64,000 nt of DNA from Roseiarcus sp963749715 (GCA_963749715.1 CAVVNR010000001.1:310001-374000), one strand, 5' to 3'; shown: positions 53,167 through 62,461, counted from the first letter of the stretch. Notes: generated by a model not told the origin, from the letters alone. Numbers and translations: made by a program.

Positions 53167-54703
53167 GCGGTTGATCCTCGTTCGTCTCGGCCGCCGCCAG
53201 CACCTCGTGCTCGTCCGCGCCGCCCGGGAATTCCGCCACGGTTCGGCCGCGTCTGAGCACAATGACCCGGTCGCAAAGACCGATAAGCTCGGGCATCTCG
53301 CTCGAGGCGATCAGCACGCCGAGGCCTTTTCCGGCGAGCTCGCGAATCCGGGAGTAGATTTCCCCCTTCGCGCCGACGTCCACGCCGCGCGTCGGCTCGT
53401 CGAGCAGCAAGAGCCGGGGGCCGCCGAGAACCTCCTTGGCCAGCACGACCTTCTGCTGATTGCCGCCAGAGAGCGCGCCGACGGGGACCTCGGGCAGCGC
53501 GGGGCGCACGTCGAAGCCGCGGATCGCCTCGCGGGCGAGGCCTGCCTCGCGCGCTCGCGACATCAGGAAGAAAGGCGAGACCCGGCGCAGCACCGTAAGC
53601 ACCAGATTGCGCCCAACGCTGTCGCGCAGCATCAATCCGCTGCCGCGCCTGTCGTCGGTGACGAGGCCGAGGCCCTCGCCGCGGGCGCCGCGAATCGAGG
53701 AGAGATGCGCCGGCTCGCCGTCGATCTCGACCGTCCCCGACCAAGCGCCCGGGCCGGCCGCGCCATAGAGCGCGCTGAGGAGTTCGGTGCGTCCAGCCCC
53801 CATGATGCCGGCGAGGCCGACGATCTCGCCCGCGCGCACCTCGAGGGAAATCTCGACCGGCGCCTGCCAGCCGGCGCGTGCAGCTTTCGGCCGGAACCTG
53901 GCCCGCGCGAGACGCAGCACCGGGCGGCCGAATTCGCCACTGCGCGGAGGATAGAGCTCTGTCAGCGGCCGGCCGACAAGCAGGCGCACGAGTTCCGATT
54001 GCGGCGCGCTCGCGGGCGCAACTCCCGCGATCTGGCCGTCGCGCAGCACCGTCACTCGGTCGGCGACGCGGGGGACTTCCTCGAGTCTGTGTGAGATGTA
54101 GACGATGCCAACGCCGCGCCCGGCGATCTCGCGCATCACGCCGAAGAGCCGCTCGACCTCCGCCGCCGTCAGCGCCGCGGTTGGTTCGTCCATCACCAGG
54201 ATGCGCGAGGCGTAGGTCAGCGCTTTGGCGATGGCGACGATCTGCCGCCGGCCGACCGACAATTCGCCGACAGGCTGATCGACGTCGATCTCGACCCCGA
54301 CCACCTCGAGGCGGGAGCGCGCCTCGCGGCGCATCGTCGCCCGGTCAAGCACGCCCGCTCGTGTCGGCTCCCTGCCCAGGAACAGGTTCGCGGTGACGTC
54401 CAGGCCGGGAACGAGGTCGAGCTCCTGAAAGATCGTGGCGACACCCGCGGCCTGCGCCGCGCGTGGGTCGGCGAACCGCACGGCCGATCCGTCGATCCGC
54501 ACTTCGCCCGCGTCGGGTTGGATCACCCCAGAAAGAATGTTCATCAGCGTCGATTTGCCGGCCCCGTTTTCGCCGAGCAGCGCATGAATCTCGCCCGGCT
54601 GCAGGTCGAAATCCACGCCCCGGAGCGCCTGGACGCCGCCGAAGCGCTTGACCACTCCGCGCATGGCGAGCAGGACCGAACCGCTTCGGACTGGAGCGTT
54701 CAT
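53159..54703 (-). CDS. Sugar ABC transporter ATP-binding protein (CUT2, RbsA/XylG-like)
   Basis: 514 residues with two ABC domains. The first has Walker A LLGENGAGKSTLMNILSGV near residue 41, signature ELSVGRRQIVAIAKALTYAS and Walker B ILVMDEPTAALT. The second has the usual degenerate P-loop (GLAGIMGAGRTELLSALYGA), signature ALSGGNQQKVVLAKEVLGGP and Walker B LLLLDEPTRGVDVGAKGEI. It overlaps the regulator stop by four bases and the permease start by eight. Confidence 0.95.
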   Translation of the reverse strand: MNAPVRSGSVLLAMRGVVKRFGGVQALRGVDFDLQPGEIHALLGENGAGKSTLMNILSGVIQPDAGEVRIDGSAVRFADPRAAQAAGVATIFQELDLVPGLDVTANLFLGREPTRAGVLDRATMRREARSRLEVVGVEIDVDQPVGELSVGRRQIVAIAKALTYASRILVMDEPTAALTAAEVERLFGVMREIAGRGVGIVYISHRLEEVPRVADRVTVLRDGQIAGVAPASAPQSELVRLLVGRPLTELYPPRSGEFGRPVLRLARARFRPKAARAGWQAPVEISLEVRAGEIVGLAGIMGAGRTELLSALYGAAGPGAWSGTVEIDGEPAHLSSIRGARGEGLGLVTDDRRGSGLMLRDSVGRNLVLTVLRRVSPFFLMSRAREAGLAREAIRGFDVRPALPEVPVGALSGGNQQKVVLAKEVLGGPRLLLLDEPTRGVDVGAKGEIYSRIRELAGKGLGVLIASSEMPELIGLCDRVIVLRRGRTVAEFPGGADEHEVLAAAETNEDQPHG

Positions 54704-55701
54704 TGCGGCCTCGCGCAGGAGTCGCGCACGATCAACCTAGCGTCGAGGCGCAGCGATCGCCGTGGTCCGTCCGGCGCGGCGATCCGCTCGATCAGCAGGA
54801 TTGCCGCCCGCCTGCCGATTTCCTCGCAGGGCTGTGCGACAAGCGTGAGACGCGGCTCGAAGCAGTCGGCCCATTCAAAGTCATCGAATCCGACGATCGA
54901 AAGGTCGTGCGGGACCCTCAATCCGCGCGCGCGGATGGCCCGCATCGCCCCGACAGTCGCCATGTTGTTGCCGGTGACGATCGCGCTCGGAGGCTGTTCG
55001 AGCGACAGCAGCGCGTGGGTCGCATCTGTCGCCGAATCTGTCGAAGCGTTCCCGGTGACGAGATAGCGCTCATCGAACGTCAGGCCGAGACGTTCAAGGC
55101 TGTCGCGGTAGCCGCCGATGCGCTCCGAAGTAGTCTGCAAGCCCGGATGTCCGCCGACATAGCCGATGCGCCGATGCCCGATGCCCGCGACGTGTTCGAC
55201 CAGCGCCTGCATCGCCTCGCGATTGTTGACGCTGACCTGGTCGAACGCTGGGTCAGGAGTGCGATCGACGAGCACGCAAGGCAAGCGAGCTTTGCTGAGG
55301 TAGGCAAGCGCGCGTCGCTGCGGATCGGCGCTCGGCGCGAGAATGACGCCGTCCACCCGACGTTGATGAAGCGCGATGACCACCGCCAATTCGCGGTCAG
55401 GGTCGTCCTGGGTGTCCGAGAGAAAGACCATCATGCCGAGGCGGGCGCACTCGGCCTCGATCGCGCAGATGATGTCGATGAAATAGGCGTTGGTGATCGC
55501 TGACATCGCGATGCCGACTGACTGCGTCGAGGCCGTCTTGAGGGAGCGGGCCAGGACATTGGGGTGATAGCCGATCAGATCGATCGCAGCTTGCACGGTC
55601 CGTGCGGTCGCCGGCGCGACCCTCCGGGTCCGGTTGACGACGTGCGAAACCGTCGAAACCGAAACGCCCGCCTGTCGCGCAACGTCAGCGATCGTCGCCA
55701 C
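54700..55701 (-). CDS. LacI-family regulator heading the CUT2 sugar operon
   Basis: 333 residues. The DNA-binding domain is at the very N-terminus (ATIADVARQAGVSVSTVSHV), followed by the hinge (NVLARSLKTASTQSVGIAM) and the sugar-binding domain (IGYVGGHPGLQTTSERIGGY; LSIVGFDDFEWADCFEPRLT). It is the first gene of the transport operon, so it probably represses its own transcription with that of the ATPase, permease and binding protein. An operator-like sequence lies 72 bases upstream. Confidence 0.94.
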   Translation of the reverse strand: MATIADVARQAGVSVSTVSHVVNRTRRVAPATARTVQAAIDLIGYHPNVLARSLKTASTQSVGIAMSAITNAYFIDIICAIEAECARLGMMVFLSDTQDDPDRELAVVIALHQRRVDGVILAPSADPQRRALAYLSKARLPCVLVDRTPDPAFDQVSVNNREAMQALVEHVAGIGHRRIGYVGGHPGLQTTSERIGGYRDSLERLGLTFDERYLVTGNASTDSATDATHALLSLEQPPSAIVTGNNMATVGAMRAIRARGLRVPHDLSIVGFDDFEWADCFEPRLTLVAQPCEEIGRRAAILLIERIAAPDGPRRSLRLDARLIVRDSCARPQ

Positions 55702-56216
55702 GCCGCCTCCCCAATGGTGTGCGCCGAACCGGAAACCAAGTAAGCTCGAACTTTGCCGGAGGATAGCACGTCGAAACGTTTGCGCAATCGTTTACACCCG
55801 TCGTGTCGATAGCTTCTGGTTCTGTTCTGCTGTGGGACTGCGGGCGACCCGGCCGCATTGTCCGCATTTCCACAGCGGCGCCGCCGAGTGGCTTTAGGCG
55901 GCGTTTTTCGCATCTCTGATCGTTCCGTTTTCGTCATGGCGGCCGATGAAGCGCGGCCCGTGAAAGACGGCATGGGAGCCGGTGGGATCGACATGGACCT
56001 TGGCCGGGAGGCAAATCCAAGAAAATCTAAAGCTTTTCTCTTGGAAAAATTTGGCTGGAGCTTGGATTGACTTTGCCCGGCATTGATAGATTTCGCGCCG
56101 GCTTGGAGAAGCGTCAACATACAGCAGAGAACAATTAGACTGCCGGGCGATGGTCAAGCGTCGCGCGGCTTGCTATCACCCCGGCGCAAACTGACCTCAA
56201 GGCCTCCGGTATCCTC
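55702..56216. other. Intergenic region between the CUT2 operon and hisB
   Basis: Apart from the LacI-type operator, this 515-base divergent region shows only short frames without ribosome-binding sites or family resemblance. It must hold the promoters of both operons. Confidence 0.5.
55774..55793. promoter_or_regulatory. LacI-type operator upstream of the CUT2 operon
   Basis: A 20-base near-palindrome (aaacgtttgcgcaatcgttt) matches its own reverse complement at 18 of 20 positions around a TTGCGCAA centre, as in many LacI-family sites. It lies about 75-90 bases before the regulator start. Autoregulation is inferred. Confidence 0.65.
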
Positions 56217-56804
56217 ATGCGCAAGGGCGCAATCACCCGCAAGACCAAGGAGACGACGATCGAGGTCGGCCTCGATCTCGACGGATCGGGCGCGGCCAAC
56301 ATTTCGACCGGCGTCGGCTTCTTCGACCACATGCTCGATCAGCTGGCGCGCCATTCCCTCATCGACCTTGTCATTCGAGCCGAGGGCGACCGTCACATCG
56401 ACGATCACCACACCGTCGAGGACGTCGGCATCGTCCTGGGCCAGGCGTTGGCCAAGGCGCTCGGCGACAAGCGCGGGCTGACCCGATACGCCGACTGCCT
56501 GCTGCCGATGGACGAAACGCTGACGCGAGTCGCGCTCGATGTGTCGGGGCGGCCGTTTCTCCTCTTCAAGGTCGAGTTCCCGACCGAGCGGATCGGCGCC
56601 TTCGATACCGAGCTGGTGCGCGAATTTTTCCAGGCTTTCGCCGGCAATGCCGGGCTCACCCTGCACATTGAGACGCTCCATGGCTTGAACAGCCACCACA
56701 TCGCCGAGTCCTGCTTCAAGGGCGTCGCCCGGGCGCTGCGCGGCGCGGTTGCGATCGACCCGCGCCAGGTCGAGCGCGTGCCCTCCACCAAGGGGGCGCT
56801 TTAG
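56217..56804 (+). CDS. hisB: Imidazoleglycerol-phosphate dehydratase
   Basis: Seventh enzyme-level step of histidine synthesis: dehydrates imidazole glycerol phosphate. 195 residues, the monofunctional length. Metal-binding His motifs are FFDHMLDQLARHSL near residue 39, GDRHIDDHHTVEDVGIVLG near 62 and the late TLHGLNSHHIAESCFKG. It is the first of hisB-hisH-hisA, and hisH starts 13 bases after it. Confidence 0.98.
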   Translation: MRKGAITRKTKETTIEVGLDLDGSGAANISTGVGFFDHMLDQLARHSLIDLVIRAEGDRHIDDHHTVEDVGIVLGQALAKALGDKRGLTRYADCLLPMDETLTRVALDVSGRPFLLFKVEFPTERIGAFDTELVREFFQAFAGNAGLTLHIETLHGLNSHHIAESCFKGVARALRGAVAIDPRQVERVPSTKGAL

Positions 56805-56817
56805 CGTAGGCCATGCG

Positions 56818-57468
56818 ATGAGCGTCGCCATCATCGACTACGGCTCGGGCAACCTGCACTCGGCGCGCAAAGCGTTCGAGCGCGCCGCGCACGAGTTTGG
56901 CTCGAGCGCCGAGATCAAAGTCACCGCGCGTCCCGAGGACGTGCTCGCCGCCGACCATATCGTGCTTCCTGGCGTCGGCGCTTTCGCCGACTGTCGCCGC
57001 GGCCTCGATCGCGTCGCCGGCATGGTCGAGGCGATGGAAGAGGCCGCGCGCAAGCGGGGGCGGCCGTTCTTGGGGATTTGCGTCGGCGCGCAATTGCTGG
57101 CGACCCGCGGCCTCGAGCATGAGGTCGTTGCCGGCCTGAACTGGATCGCGGGCGACGTCGCGCCGATCAAGCCGCGCGATCCGGGCCTGAAGATTCCGCA
57201 CATGGGATGGAATACGCTCGACGTCGGGCGCGGCCATCCGCTGCTCGCCGGCGTCAGGACCGGCCCGAGCGGATTGCACGCCTATTTCGTCCACTCCTAC
57301 CAACTCTACCCCGACGACGCCGGCGACATTGTCGCGACCGCCGACTACGGCGGCCGGGTGACGGCGATCGTCGCGCGCGGCAACGTCGCCGGGACGCAGT
57401 TCCATCCCGAGAAGAGCCAGACGCTCGGCCTCACGCTGATCGCCAATTTCCTCAGGTGGCGGCCGTGA
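56818..57468 (+). CDS. hisH: Imidazole glycerol phosphate synthase, glutaminase subunit
   Basis: 216 residues. The class I glutaminase shows IIDYGSGNLHSARKAFERA at the start, the nucleophile Cys in FLGICVGAQLLATRG near residue 84, and the His/Glu dyad in GTQFHPEKSQTLGL near 197. It supplies ammonia to HisF. ATG 56818 is used because the frame upstream to 56749 lies inside hisB. It overlaps hisA by GTGA. Confidence 0.97.
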   Translation: MSVAIIDYGSGNLHSARKAFERAAHEFGSSAEIKVTARPEDVLAADHIVLPGVGAFADCRRGLDRVAGMVEAMEEAARKRGRPFLGICVGAQLLATRGLEHEVVAGLNWIAGDVAPIKPRDPGLKIPHMGWNTLDVGRGHPLLAGVRTGPSGLHAYFVHSYQLYPDDAGDIVATADYGGRVTAIVARGNVAGTQFHPEKSQTLGLTLIANFLRWRP

Positions 57469-58235
57469 TCCTCTTTCCCGCCATTGACCTCAAGGACGGC
57501 CAGTGCGTTCGGCTCGTCCATGGCGACATGACGCGAGCGACCGTGTTCAACGCCGACCCTGCCGCGCAGGCGCGGACCTTCGCGGCGCAAGGGTTCGATT
57601 ATCTTCATGTCGTCGATCTCGATGGCGCGTTCGCCGGCGAGCCGGTCAACGCTGAGGCCGTCCGTGGCATTCTCGCCCATCTCGCCATCAAGCTGCAGCT
57701 CGGCGGCGGCATTCGCGACATGAAGACCGTGCGCGGCTGGCTTGAGAGCGGGGTGACCCGGGTCATCATCGGCACTGCCGCCGTGCGCGATCCTGATTTC
57801 GTCCGGGAGGCGGCGCGTCTCTATCCCGGCCGCATCGCCGTCGGCGTCGACGCGCGAGAGGGCGTGGTCGCGATCGAGGGCTGGGCGAAGACCGCCGATA
57901 TTTCCGCCCTCGACCTTGCTCGCCGGTTTCAGGACGCGGGCGTGGCCGCGATCATTCATACCGACATCGCGCGGGACGGCGCCCTTGCGGGTCTCAACCT
58001 CGAGAACACGATCGCACTCGCCGACGCTCTGGACATTCCGGTCATCGCCTCGGGAGGCCTTGCTTCGATCGAGGACGTGAGGCGGCTCGCCGAGCCCGAT
58101 TGCGCCCGCCTGGCCGGCGCCATCGTCGGGCGCGCCCTCTATGACGGCAGGCTCGATCCGCGCGCGGCGCTGGCGATGCTGCGGGTTCCCCGCTCGGAGG
58201 GCCTGACAAGTTCGAGCGGTTGGGGAAGAGTTTGA
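57465..58235 (+). CDS. hisA: ProFAR isomerase (HisA)
   Basis: Phosphoribosylformimino-AICAR-phosphate isomerase, 256 residues, GTG start overlapping the hisH stop. The first catalytic Asp is in LFPAIDLKDGQCVRLVHGD and the second in IHTDIARDGALAGLN; phosphate-binding loops are QLGGGIRDMKTV and VIASGGLASIEDV. It is distinct from the HisA-like protein at 36856. Confidence 0.97.
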   Translation: MILFPAIDLKDGQCVRLVHGDMTRATVFNADPAAQARTFAAQGFDYLHVVDLDGAFAGEPVNAEAVRGILAHLAIKLQLGGGIRDMKTVRGWLESGVTRVIIGTAAVRDPDFVREAARLYPGRIAVGVDAREGVVAIEGWAKTADISALDLARRFQDAGVAAIIHTDIARDGALAGLNLENTIALADALDIPVIASGGLASIEDVRRLAEPDCARLAGAIVGRALYDGRLDPRAALAMLRVPRSEGLTSSSGWGRV

Positions 58236-58615
58236 GGCTGGATGCCCTCATAAGGGCGGCGACGTCCCGGGTAGAAACGGTGCGGGTAGTTCGCACAGCG
58301 GTCAATCCATTGCTTTGGCTGGTCGGGATAGTCACCCCAGTGGCGCTTGTCTTGGCCGTCGCGTCGGGCGAGACGTGGACTCGCGCCGCACTGCTGGGTC
58401 CCGGAGCCGTTCCTGCGGTGGTCACGATTGTGGCCTATTTCGTGCTCATGTTTCGCGATCCCGACAGATTGCAGTCGGAGGAATATCGCCTTCGACAACG
58501 CGCGCTGCAGATGCTTTACAGGAAGGGCGCAAGCGCCGAAGTTGTGGATGCGGCGCGTGAAATTGTGCGGACGGAGAATTTGCCGGGCGGATTCGGCGAC
58601 GGAGACAAGACATGA
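58220..58615 (+). CDS. Small membrane protein between hisA and hisF
   Basis: 131 residues. Two membrane segments are visible (LLWLVGIVTPVALVLAVASG near residue 31 and VPAVVTIVAYFVLMFRDPD near 64), followed by a soluble tail (LQSEEYRLRQRALQMLYRKG). The start is a TTG overlapping the end of hisA; the true start may lie a little further in. The stop overlaps the next small gene by four bases. This looks like a conserved but unnamed inner-membrane protein, with no clear role in histidine synthesis. Confidence 0.65.
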   Translation: MGKSLRLDALIRAATSRVETVRVVRTAVNPLLWLVGIVTPVALVLAVASGETWTRAALLGPGAVPAVVTIVAYFVLMFRDPDRLQSEEYRLRQRALQMLYRKGASAEVVDAAREIVRTENLPGGFGDGDKT

Positions 58616-58900
58616 AAAGACATCTCCTTGTGTTCGACGATGGCAGCGGCAACGAGCTTGATCTTCGAGACTTCGTCAGATTCGCTCGACGCAGAAGCGC
58701 AAATGTACACCCTGGATGGCCATGTGTGCTTCCTCAAAAGCGCGCTATCGGCCTCAGAAGTCTCGGACAGATTTCTCAAGTTCTCTGGATCTCGCTTGTT
58801 TTTTGTAGCGGACGTAACTTCGTCCGACTGTGCAGGCAGAATGTTGGGAGTCTTCTGGGACTTCATCAAACTGCCCGCTTTGATGAACGCCGCCGAGTGA
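58612..58900 (+). pseudogene. Small conserved protein before hisF, frameshifted
   Basis: Begins MKRHLLVFDDGSGNELDLRD and then, after FV, protein-like sequence continues only in another frame: DSLDAEAQMYTLDGHVCFLK, SGSRLFFVADVTSSDCAGRM, WDFIKLPALMNAAE. One extra base (A at about 58678) explains the break; corrected length is 95 residues. Its TGA overlaps hisF (GTGA), as expected of an intact operon member. Uncorrected, its first frame runs straight into hisF and gives a false long fusion. Function unknown. Confidence 0.78.
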
Positions 58901-59673
58901 CCCTCAAGGCCCGCGTCATACCCTGCCTCGACGTCAAGGACGGCCGTGTCGTCAAGGGCGTCAATTTCGTCAATCTGCGCGACGCAGGCGACCCGGTCGA
59001 GAGCGCGGTCGCTTACGACAAGGCGGGCGCGGATGAGCTGTGCTTCCTTGACATTACGGCGAGCCACGAGGATCGCGGCATCCTGCTCGATGTCGTCACG
59101 CGCACGGCCGAGGTCTGTTTCATGCCGCTCACGGTCGGCGGCGGCATCCGCACCACCGACGACATCCGAAACCTTCTGCTCGCGGGCGCCGACAAGGCCT
59201 CGATCAATTCGGCCGCAGTCGCCGACCGCGAGATCGTGCGCCTCGCGGCGGAGAGGTTCGGCGCGCAATGCGTCGTCGTCGCGATCGACGCCAAGCGCGT
59301 GTCCCCACCGGGCGCGCCGCCCCGCTGGCAGATCTTCACCCATGGCGGACGACGAGCGACGGGCATAGACGCAATCGCATACGCGCGCGAAGTCGCCGCC
59401 CTCGGCGCGGGAGAGATCCTTTTGACCTCGATGGATCGCGACGGATCGAAACAGGGCTTTGACCTCGAACTGACCCGCGCAGTCGCCGACGCGGTCGCCA
59501 TTCCGGTCATCGCCTCGGGCGGCGTCGGCAATCTCGACCATCTGGTCGACGGAGTGCGGCAGGGCCATGCCAACGCCGTGCTGGCGGCGTCGATCTTCCA
59601 TTTCGGCGAATTCACGATTCGGCAGGCGAAGGCTCGAATGGCGGAGGCTGGCGTGCCGGTGCGCATGGACTGA
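58897..59673 (+). CDS. hisF: Imidazole glycerol phosphate synthase, cyclase subunit
   Basis: 258 residues, GTG start. It begins LKARVIPCLDVKDGRVVKGV with the catalytic Asp; ELCFLDITASHEDRG, PLTVGGGIRTTDDIRNLLLA and LTSMDRDGSKQGFDLELTRA (second Asp) complete the pattern. It pairs with HisH. The frame extends upstream to 58612 through the preceding small gene, but the family start is at 58897. Confidence 0.97.
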   Translation: MTLKARVIPCLDVKDGRVVKGVNFVNLRDAGDPVESAVAYDKAGADELCFLDITASHEDRGILLDVVTRTAEVCFMPLTVGGGIRTTDDIRNLLLAGADKASINSAAVADREIVRLAAERFGAQCVVVAIDAKRVSPPGAPPRWQIFTHGGRRATGIDAIAYAREVAALGAGEILLTSMDRDGSKQGFDLELTRAVADAVAIPVIASGGVGNLDHLVDGVRQGHANAVLAASIFHFGEFTIRQAKARMAEAGVPVRMD

Positions 59674-59736
59674 CTGGCGTCGGTGTACGCTTAGCGCCCG
59701 GCGCGCTAAGGTTCGCTGCCTCAAGGAGAGCCTCGT

Positions 59737-60495
59737 ATGCCTGCCGCGCGCGATGATACGCACTTCGGCCGACGCACCGTTCGTCTGGACGAGAAGCAAG
59801 GCCTGGTGGACGCCGTGTTCCACAAAGTCGCCGGACGTTATGACGTGATGAACGATCTGATGTCATTTGGTCTGCACCGCGCCTGGAAGGACGCCATCGT
59901 CGCCAAGATTCGCCCATCGCTGAGGCGACCGTTCGCTCATGTCGATGTCGGGGGCGGCACTGGCGACGTCGCGATGCGGGTGGCGGATGCGGGCGGTCCG
60001 CTGACGACCGTGACGCTCGTCGACGTCAACGGTGACATGCTGCGGGTTGCGGAAGAGCGTGCCGCCATGCGCTCAACCGCGAGCCGGCTGACATTCGTCG
60101 AAGCCAACGCGGAGGCGCTTCCCTTGCCCGATTCGCGCTTCGACGCCTATACGATCGCGTTCGGCATCCGCAACGTGCCGCGGATTGAAGCCGCTCTGAG
60201 CGAGGCCTATCGCGTGCTCAAGCGTGGCGGGCGATTCCTGTGCCTCGAATTCTCGCGCGTCGATTTGCCGGTATTCGAGCAAATCTACGACGCCTACTCC
60301 TTTGCGGCTATCCCGGCCTTGGGCAAGGTCGTGACTGGCGATGGTGCGCCCTACCGCTATCTCGTCGAATCGATTCGCAAGTTTCCCTCTCCCGATCAGT
60401 TCGCGGAAATGATTGGGGAGGCCGGCTTCGCACGCGTTGACTTCACCCGATTGAGCGGGGGGATCGTCGCGATCCACTCGGGCTGGAAGCTCTGA
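59737..60495 (+). CDS. ubiE: Demethylmenaquinone/ubiquinone methyltransferase
   Basis: SAM-dependent C-methyltransferase of ubiquinone synthesis, 252 residues. Visible are VFHKVAGRYDVMNDLMSFGL near residue 28, SAM-binding HVDVGGGTGDVAMRVADAGG near 68, and IAFGIRNVPRIEAALSEAYR near 130. AAGGAGAG lies about 10 bases before the ATG. ubiB starts four bases after its stop. Confidence 0.97.
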   Translation: MPAARDDTHFGRRTVRLDEKQGLVDAVFHKVAGRYDVMNDLMSFGLHRAWKDAIVAKIRPSLRRPFAHVDVGGGTGDVAMRVADAGGPLTTVTLVDVNGDMLRVAEERAAMRSTASRLTFVEANAEALPLPDSRFDAYTIAFGIRNVPRIEAALSEAYRVLKRGGRFLCLEFSRVDLPVFEQIYDAYSFAAIPALGKVVTGDGAPYRYLVESIRKFPSPDQFAEMIGEAGFARVDFTRLSGGIVAIHSGWKL

Positions 60496-60498
60496 TCT

Positions 60499-62037
60499 AT
60501 GTCCGTCCTGTCGTCGCTCGGCCACGGCTTGCGGCTGGCGCGCGCGGCTTTCGTCTTCGCTCGCGAAGGGGCGTTCGTCGGCGTCGATCCGGCTCTGCTG
60601 CCGCCCGTGCTGAGGCTGCCGCTCGGGTTCGCCAACCTGATTGCGAAACGCGACGGCGATGGTTTGGCAGGTCTCTCACGAGCGATCGATCGATTGGGCC
60701 CGTCCTACGTCAAGCTGGGACAATTCCTCTCGACGCGTCCGGACATTGTCGGCGGCAAGGTCGCCATCGAACTCGAGCGGCTGCAGGACCGGGTCGCGCC
60801 GATGAGCCGTGAGACAGCGGTCGCCATCATCGAGGCCTCGTTCGGGATGAAGATCGAATCGCTGTTCGAGAGCTTCGGCGAGCCCGTAGCCGCGGCTTCG
60901 ATCGCACAAGTCCATCGCGCTCAAGTGAAGACCGACGAAGGCCCGCGGCCGGTCGCGGTGAAGGTGCTGCGCGCCGGGATCGAACGGCGGTTCGCGCGCG
61001 ACCTGTCCGACATGTTCTTCGCCGCGCGGTTCGCTCAGAGCCTCACGCCGGAGTTCCGCCGCCTGCGGCTCATCCAGGTCGTCGAGACCCTCGCCCGCTC
61101 GGTGCGAATGGAGATGGACTTCCGGCTCGAGGCCGCCGCAGCGTCGGAATTCGCTGAAAATTCCAGAGATGACCGGGAAGTTCGCGCGCCTGCTGTCGAC
61201 TGGAACCGCACCAGCCGCGAAGTGATGACGATGGAATGGATCGACGGGATCCCGCTGACCGATCTGGACCGTCTAGCCCAGCTCGGATTTGATCCTCGCG
61301 CAATGGCCCGCACGTTGATCCAGACTTTTCTGCGCACGGCCCTGCGAGACGGCTTCTTTCATGCCGACATGCATCAGGGCAATTTCTTCGTCGACGACGT
61401 AGGCCGCATCGTCGCCGTCGACTTCGGCATCATGGGCCGGCTCGGGCGGAAGGAACGCCGGTTCCTGGCGGAGATCCTGTACGGCTTTATCCGCCGGGAC
61501 TACCTGAGGGTGGCCGAAGTTCATTTCGAGGCCGGCTACGTGCCACGCACTTATCGGGTTGAAGATTTCGCCCAGGCGATCCGCGCCATCGGCGAACCGA
61601 TTCACTCCCGCACCGCCGATCAAATCTCGATGGCGAAGCTCTTGACGCTATTATTCGAAATCACGGCGCTGTTCGATATGACCACCAGAATCGAGCTGGT
61701 CATGTTGCAGAAAACGATGGTCGTGGTCGAAGGGGTGGCGCGAAAACTCGATCCCCAACTCAACATGTGGTCGACCGCCGAGCCGATCGTGGGCTCCTGG
61801 ATTGCGGAAAACCTTGGTCCGCTGGGCCGGCTCGAGGATGTGAGCCGCGGACTATCGTCTCTCGTCGTCTTTCTCGCCGATGCTCCGCGACATTTGGAGA
61901 AAATCGCGGCCCGGCTCGAAACGGAGGCGGCTGCGACGGTTATCGATGCGGAGCATAGTTTGTCCAGATCCGTTATATATGTTTTGGGATTCGCCGCTTT
62001 CGTATCTGTCGTAGTCTTCTTGTTGTATCACCGGTGA
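60499..62037 (+). CDS. ubiB: UbiB-family protein of ubiquinone synthesis
   Basis: Atypical kinase/ATPase (ABC1/ADCK family), 512 residues. The KxGQ motif is in SYVKLGQFLSTRPDIVGGKV near residue 75, the Ala-rich loop in AAASIAQVHRAQVKTDEGPR near 132, the catalytic-loop-like FFHADMHQGNFFV near 288 and VAVDFGIMGRLGRKERRFLA near 305. Two membrane segments close the protein (SVIYVLGFAAFVSVVVFLLY). It is needed for early ubiquinone hydroxylation steps. Confidence 0.97.
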   Translation: MSVLSSLGHGLRLARAAFVFAREGAFVGVDPALLPPVLRLPLGFANLIAKRDGDGLAGLSRAIDRLGPSYVKLGQFLSTRPDIVGGKVAIELERLQDRVAPMSRETAVAIIEASFGMKIESLFESFGEPVAAASIAQVHRAQVKTDEGPRPVAVKVLRAGIERRFARDLSDMFFAARFAQSLTPEFRRLRLIQVVETLARSVRMEMDFRLEAAAASEFAENSRDDREVRAPAVDWNRTSREVMTMEWIDGIPLTDLDRLAQLGFDPRAMARTLIQTFLRTALRDGFFHADMHQGNFFVDDVGRIVAVDFGIMGRLGRKERRFLAEILYGFIRRDYLRVAEVHFEAGYVPRTYRVEDFAQAIRAIGEPIHSRTADQISMAKLLTLLFEITALFDMTTRIELVMLQKTMVVVEGVARKLDPQLNMWSTAEPIVGSWIAENLGPLGRLEDVSRGLSSLVVFLADAPRHLEKIAARLETEAAATVIDAEHSLSRSVIYVLGFAAFVSVVVFLLYHR

Positions 62038-62317
62038 GCCGCAAGGCAGAGTTCCTCGTCTCTGCCCAGGCGCTGCTCGCAATCGGCGAGCCGATCGACT
62101 CCCGCGCTGGCGATCAAATCTCGATGCGGGCTCCTGACGCCTCGACGCTGCGCTGCGCCTCGATGACATCGCCAAACGCTTAGACGCGGCTGCGCGACGG
62201 GATGGGAAGCGCCTCTACAACCAGCCGCCGCAATCACGCATCGCCAACACCACAATTGTGGTAATTGCAATTTCATTAACGCTCGTGCCAATCCTCTGGT
62301 ATCGTCGGTGGCACTAG
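62038..62317 (+). pseudogene. Remnant of a second ubiB gene
   Basis: Directly after ubiB. AIGEPIDSRAGDQISM (about 62078-62135) matches the intact gene's AIGEPIHSRTADQISM, and after a deletion LRLDDIAKRLDAAARRDGKR and VVIAISLTLVPILWYRRWH (stop TAG 62315-62317) look like another UbiB C-terminus with its membrane segment. The two parts are in different frames and about 100 codons are missing between them. It resembles a decayed tandem paralogue. Confidence 0.75.
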
Positions 62318-62461
62318 AATCGCCGCCGACTAAACCGCCGGCCGGGGGGCAGAAGCGGACCAAAGCGCAGATGGACGTTTCGCGCACTGTCTCAAGAGTT
62401 TCCGCAGCGTCGCGGGCGCAGGCCCGCTGCCGCGGACTTCGCTAAGCCCGGGCCATTGTCC

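Noticed and set aside
58612..59673. HisF with a 95-residue N-terminal extension
   Set aside because: The extension is the frameshifted start of a separate small gene. HisF begins at GTG 58897.
62249..62262. 14-base perfect palindrome accacaattgtggt
   Set aside because: It lies inside the decayed ubiB copy and probably arises by chance from the coding sequence.
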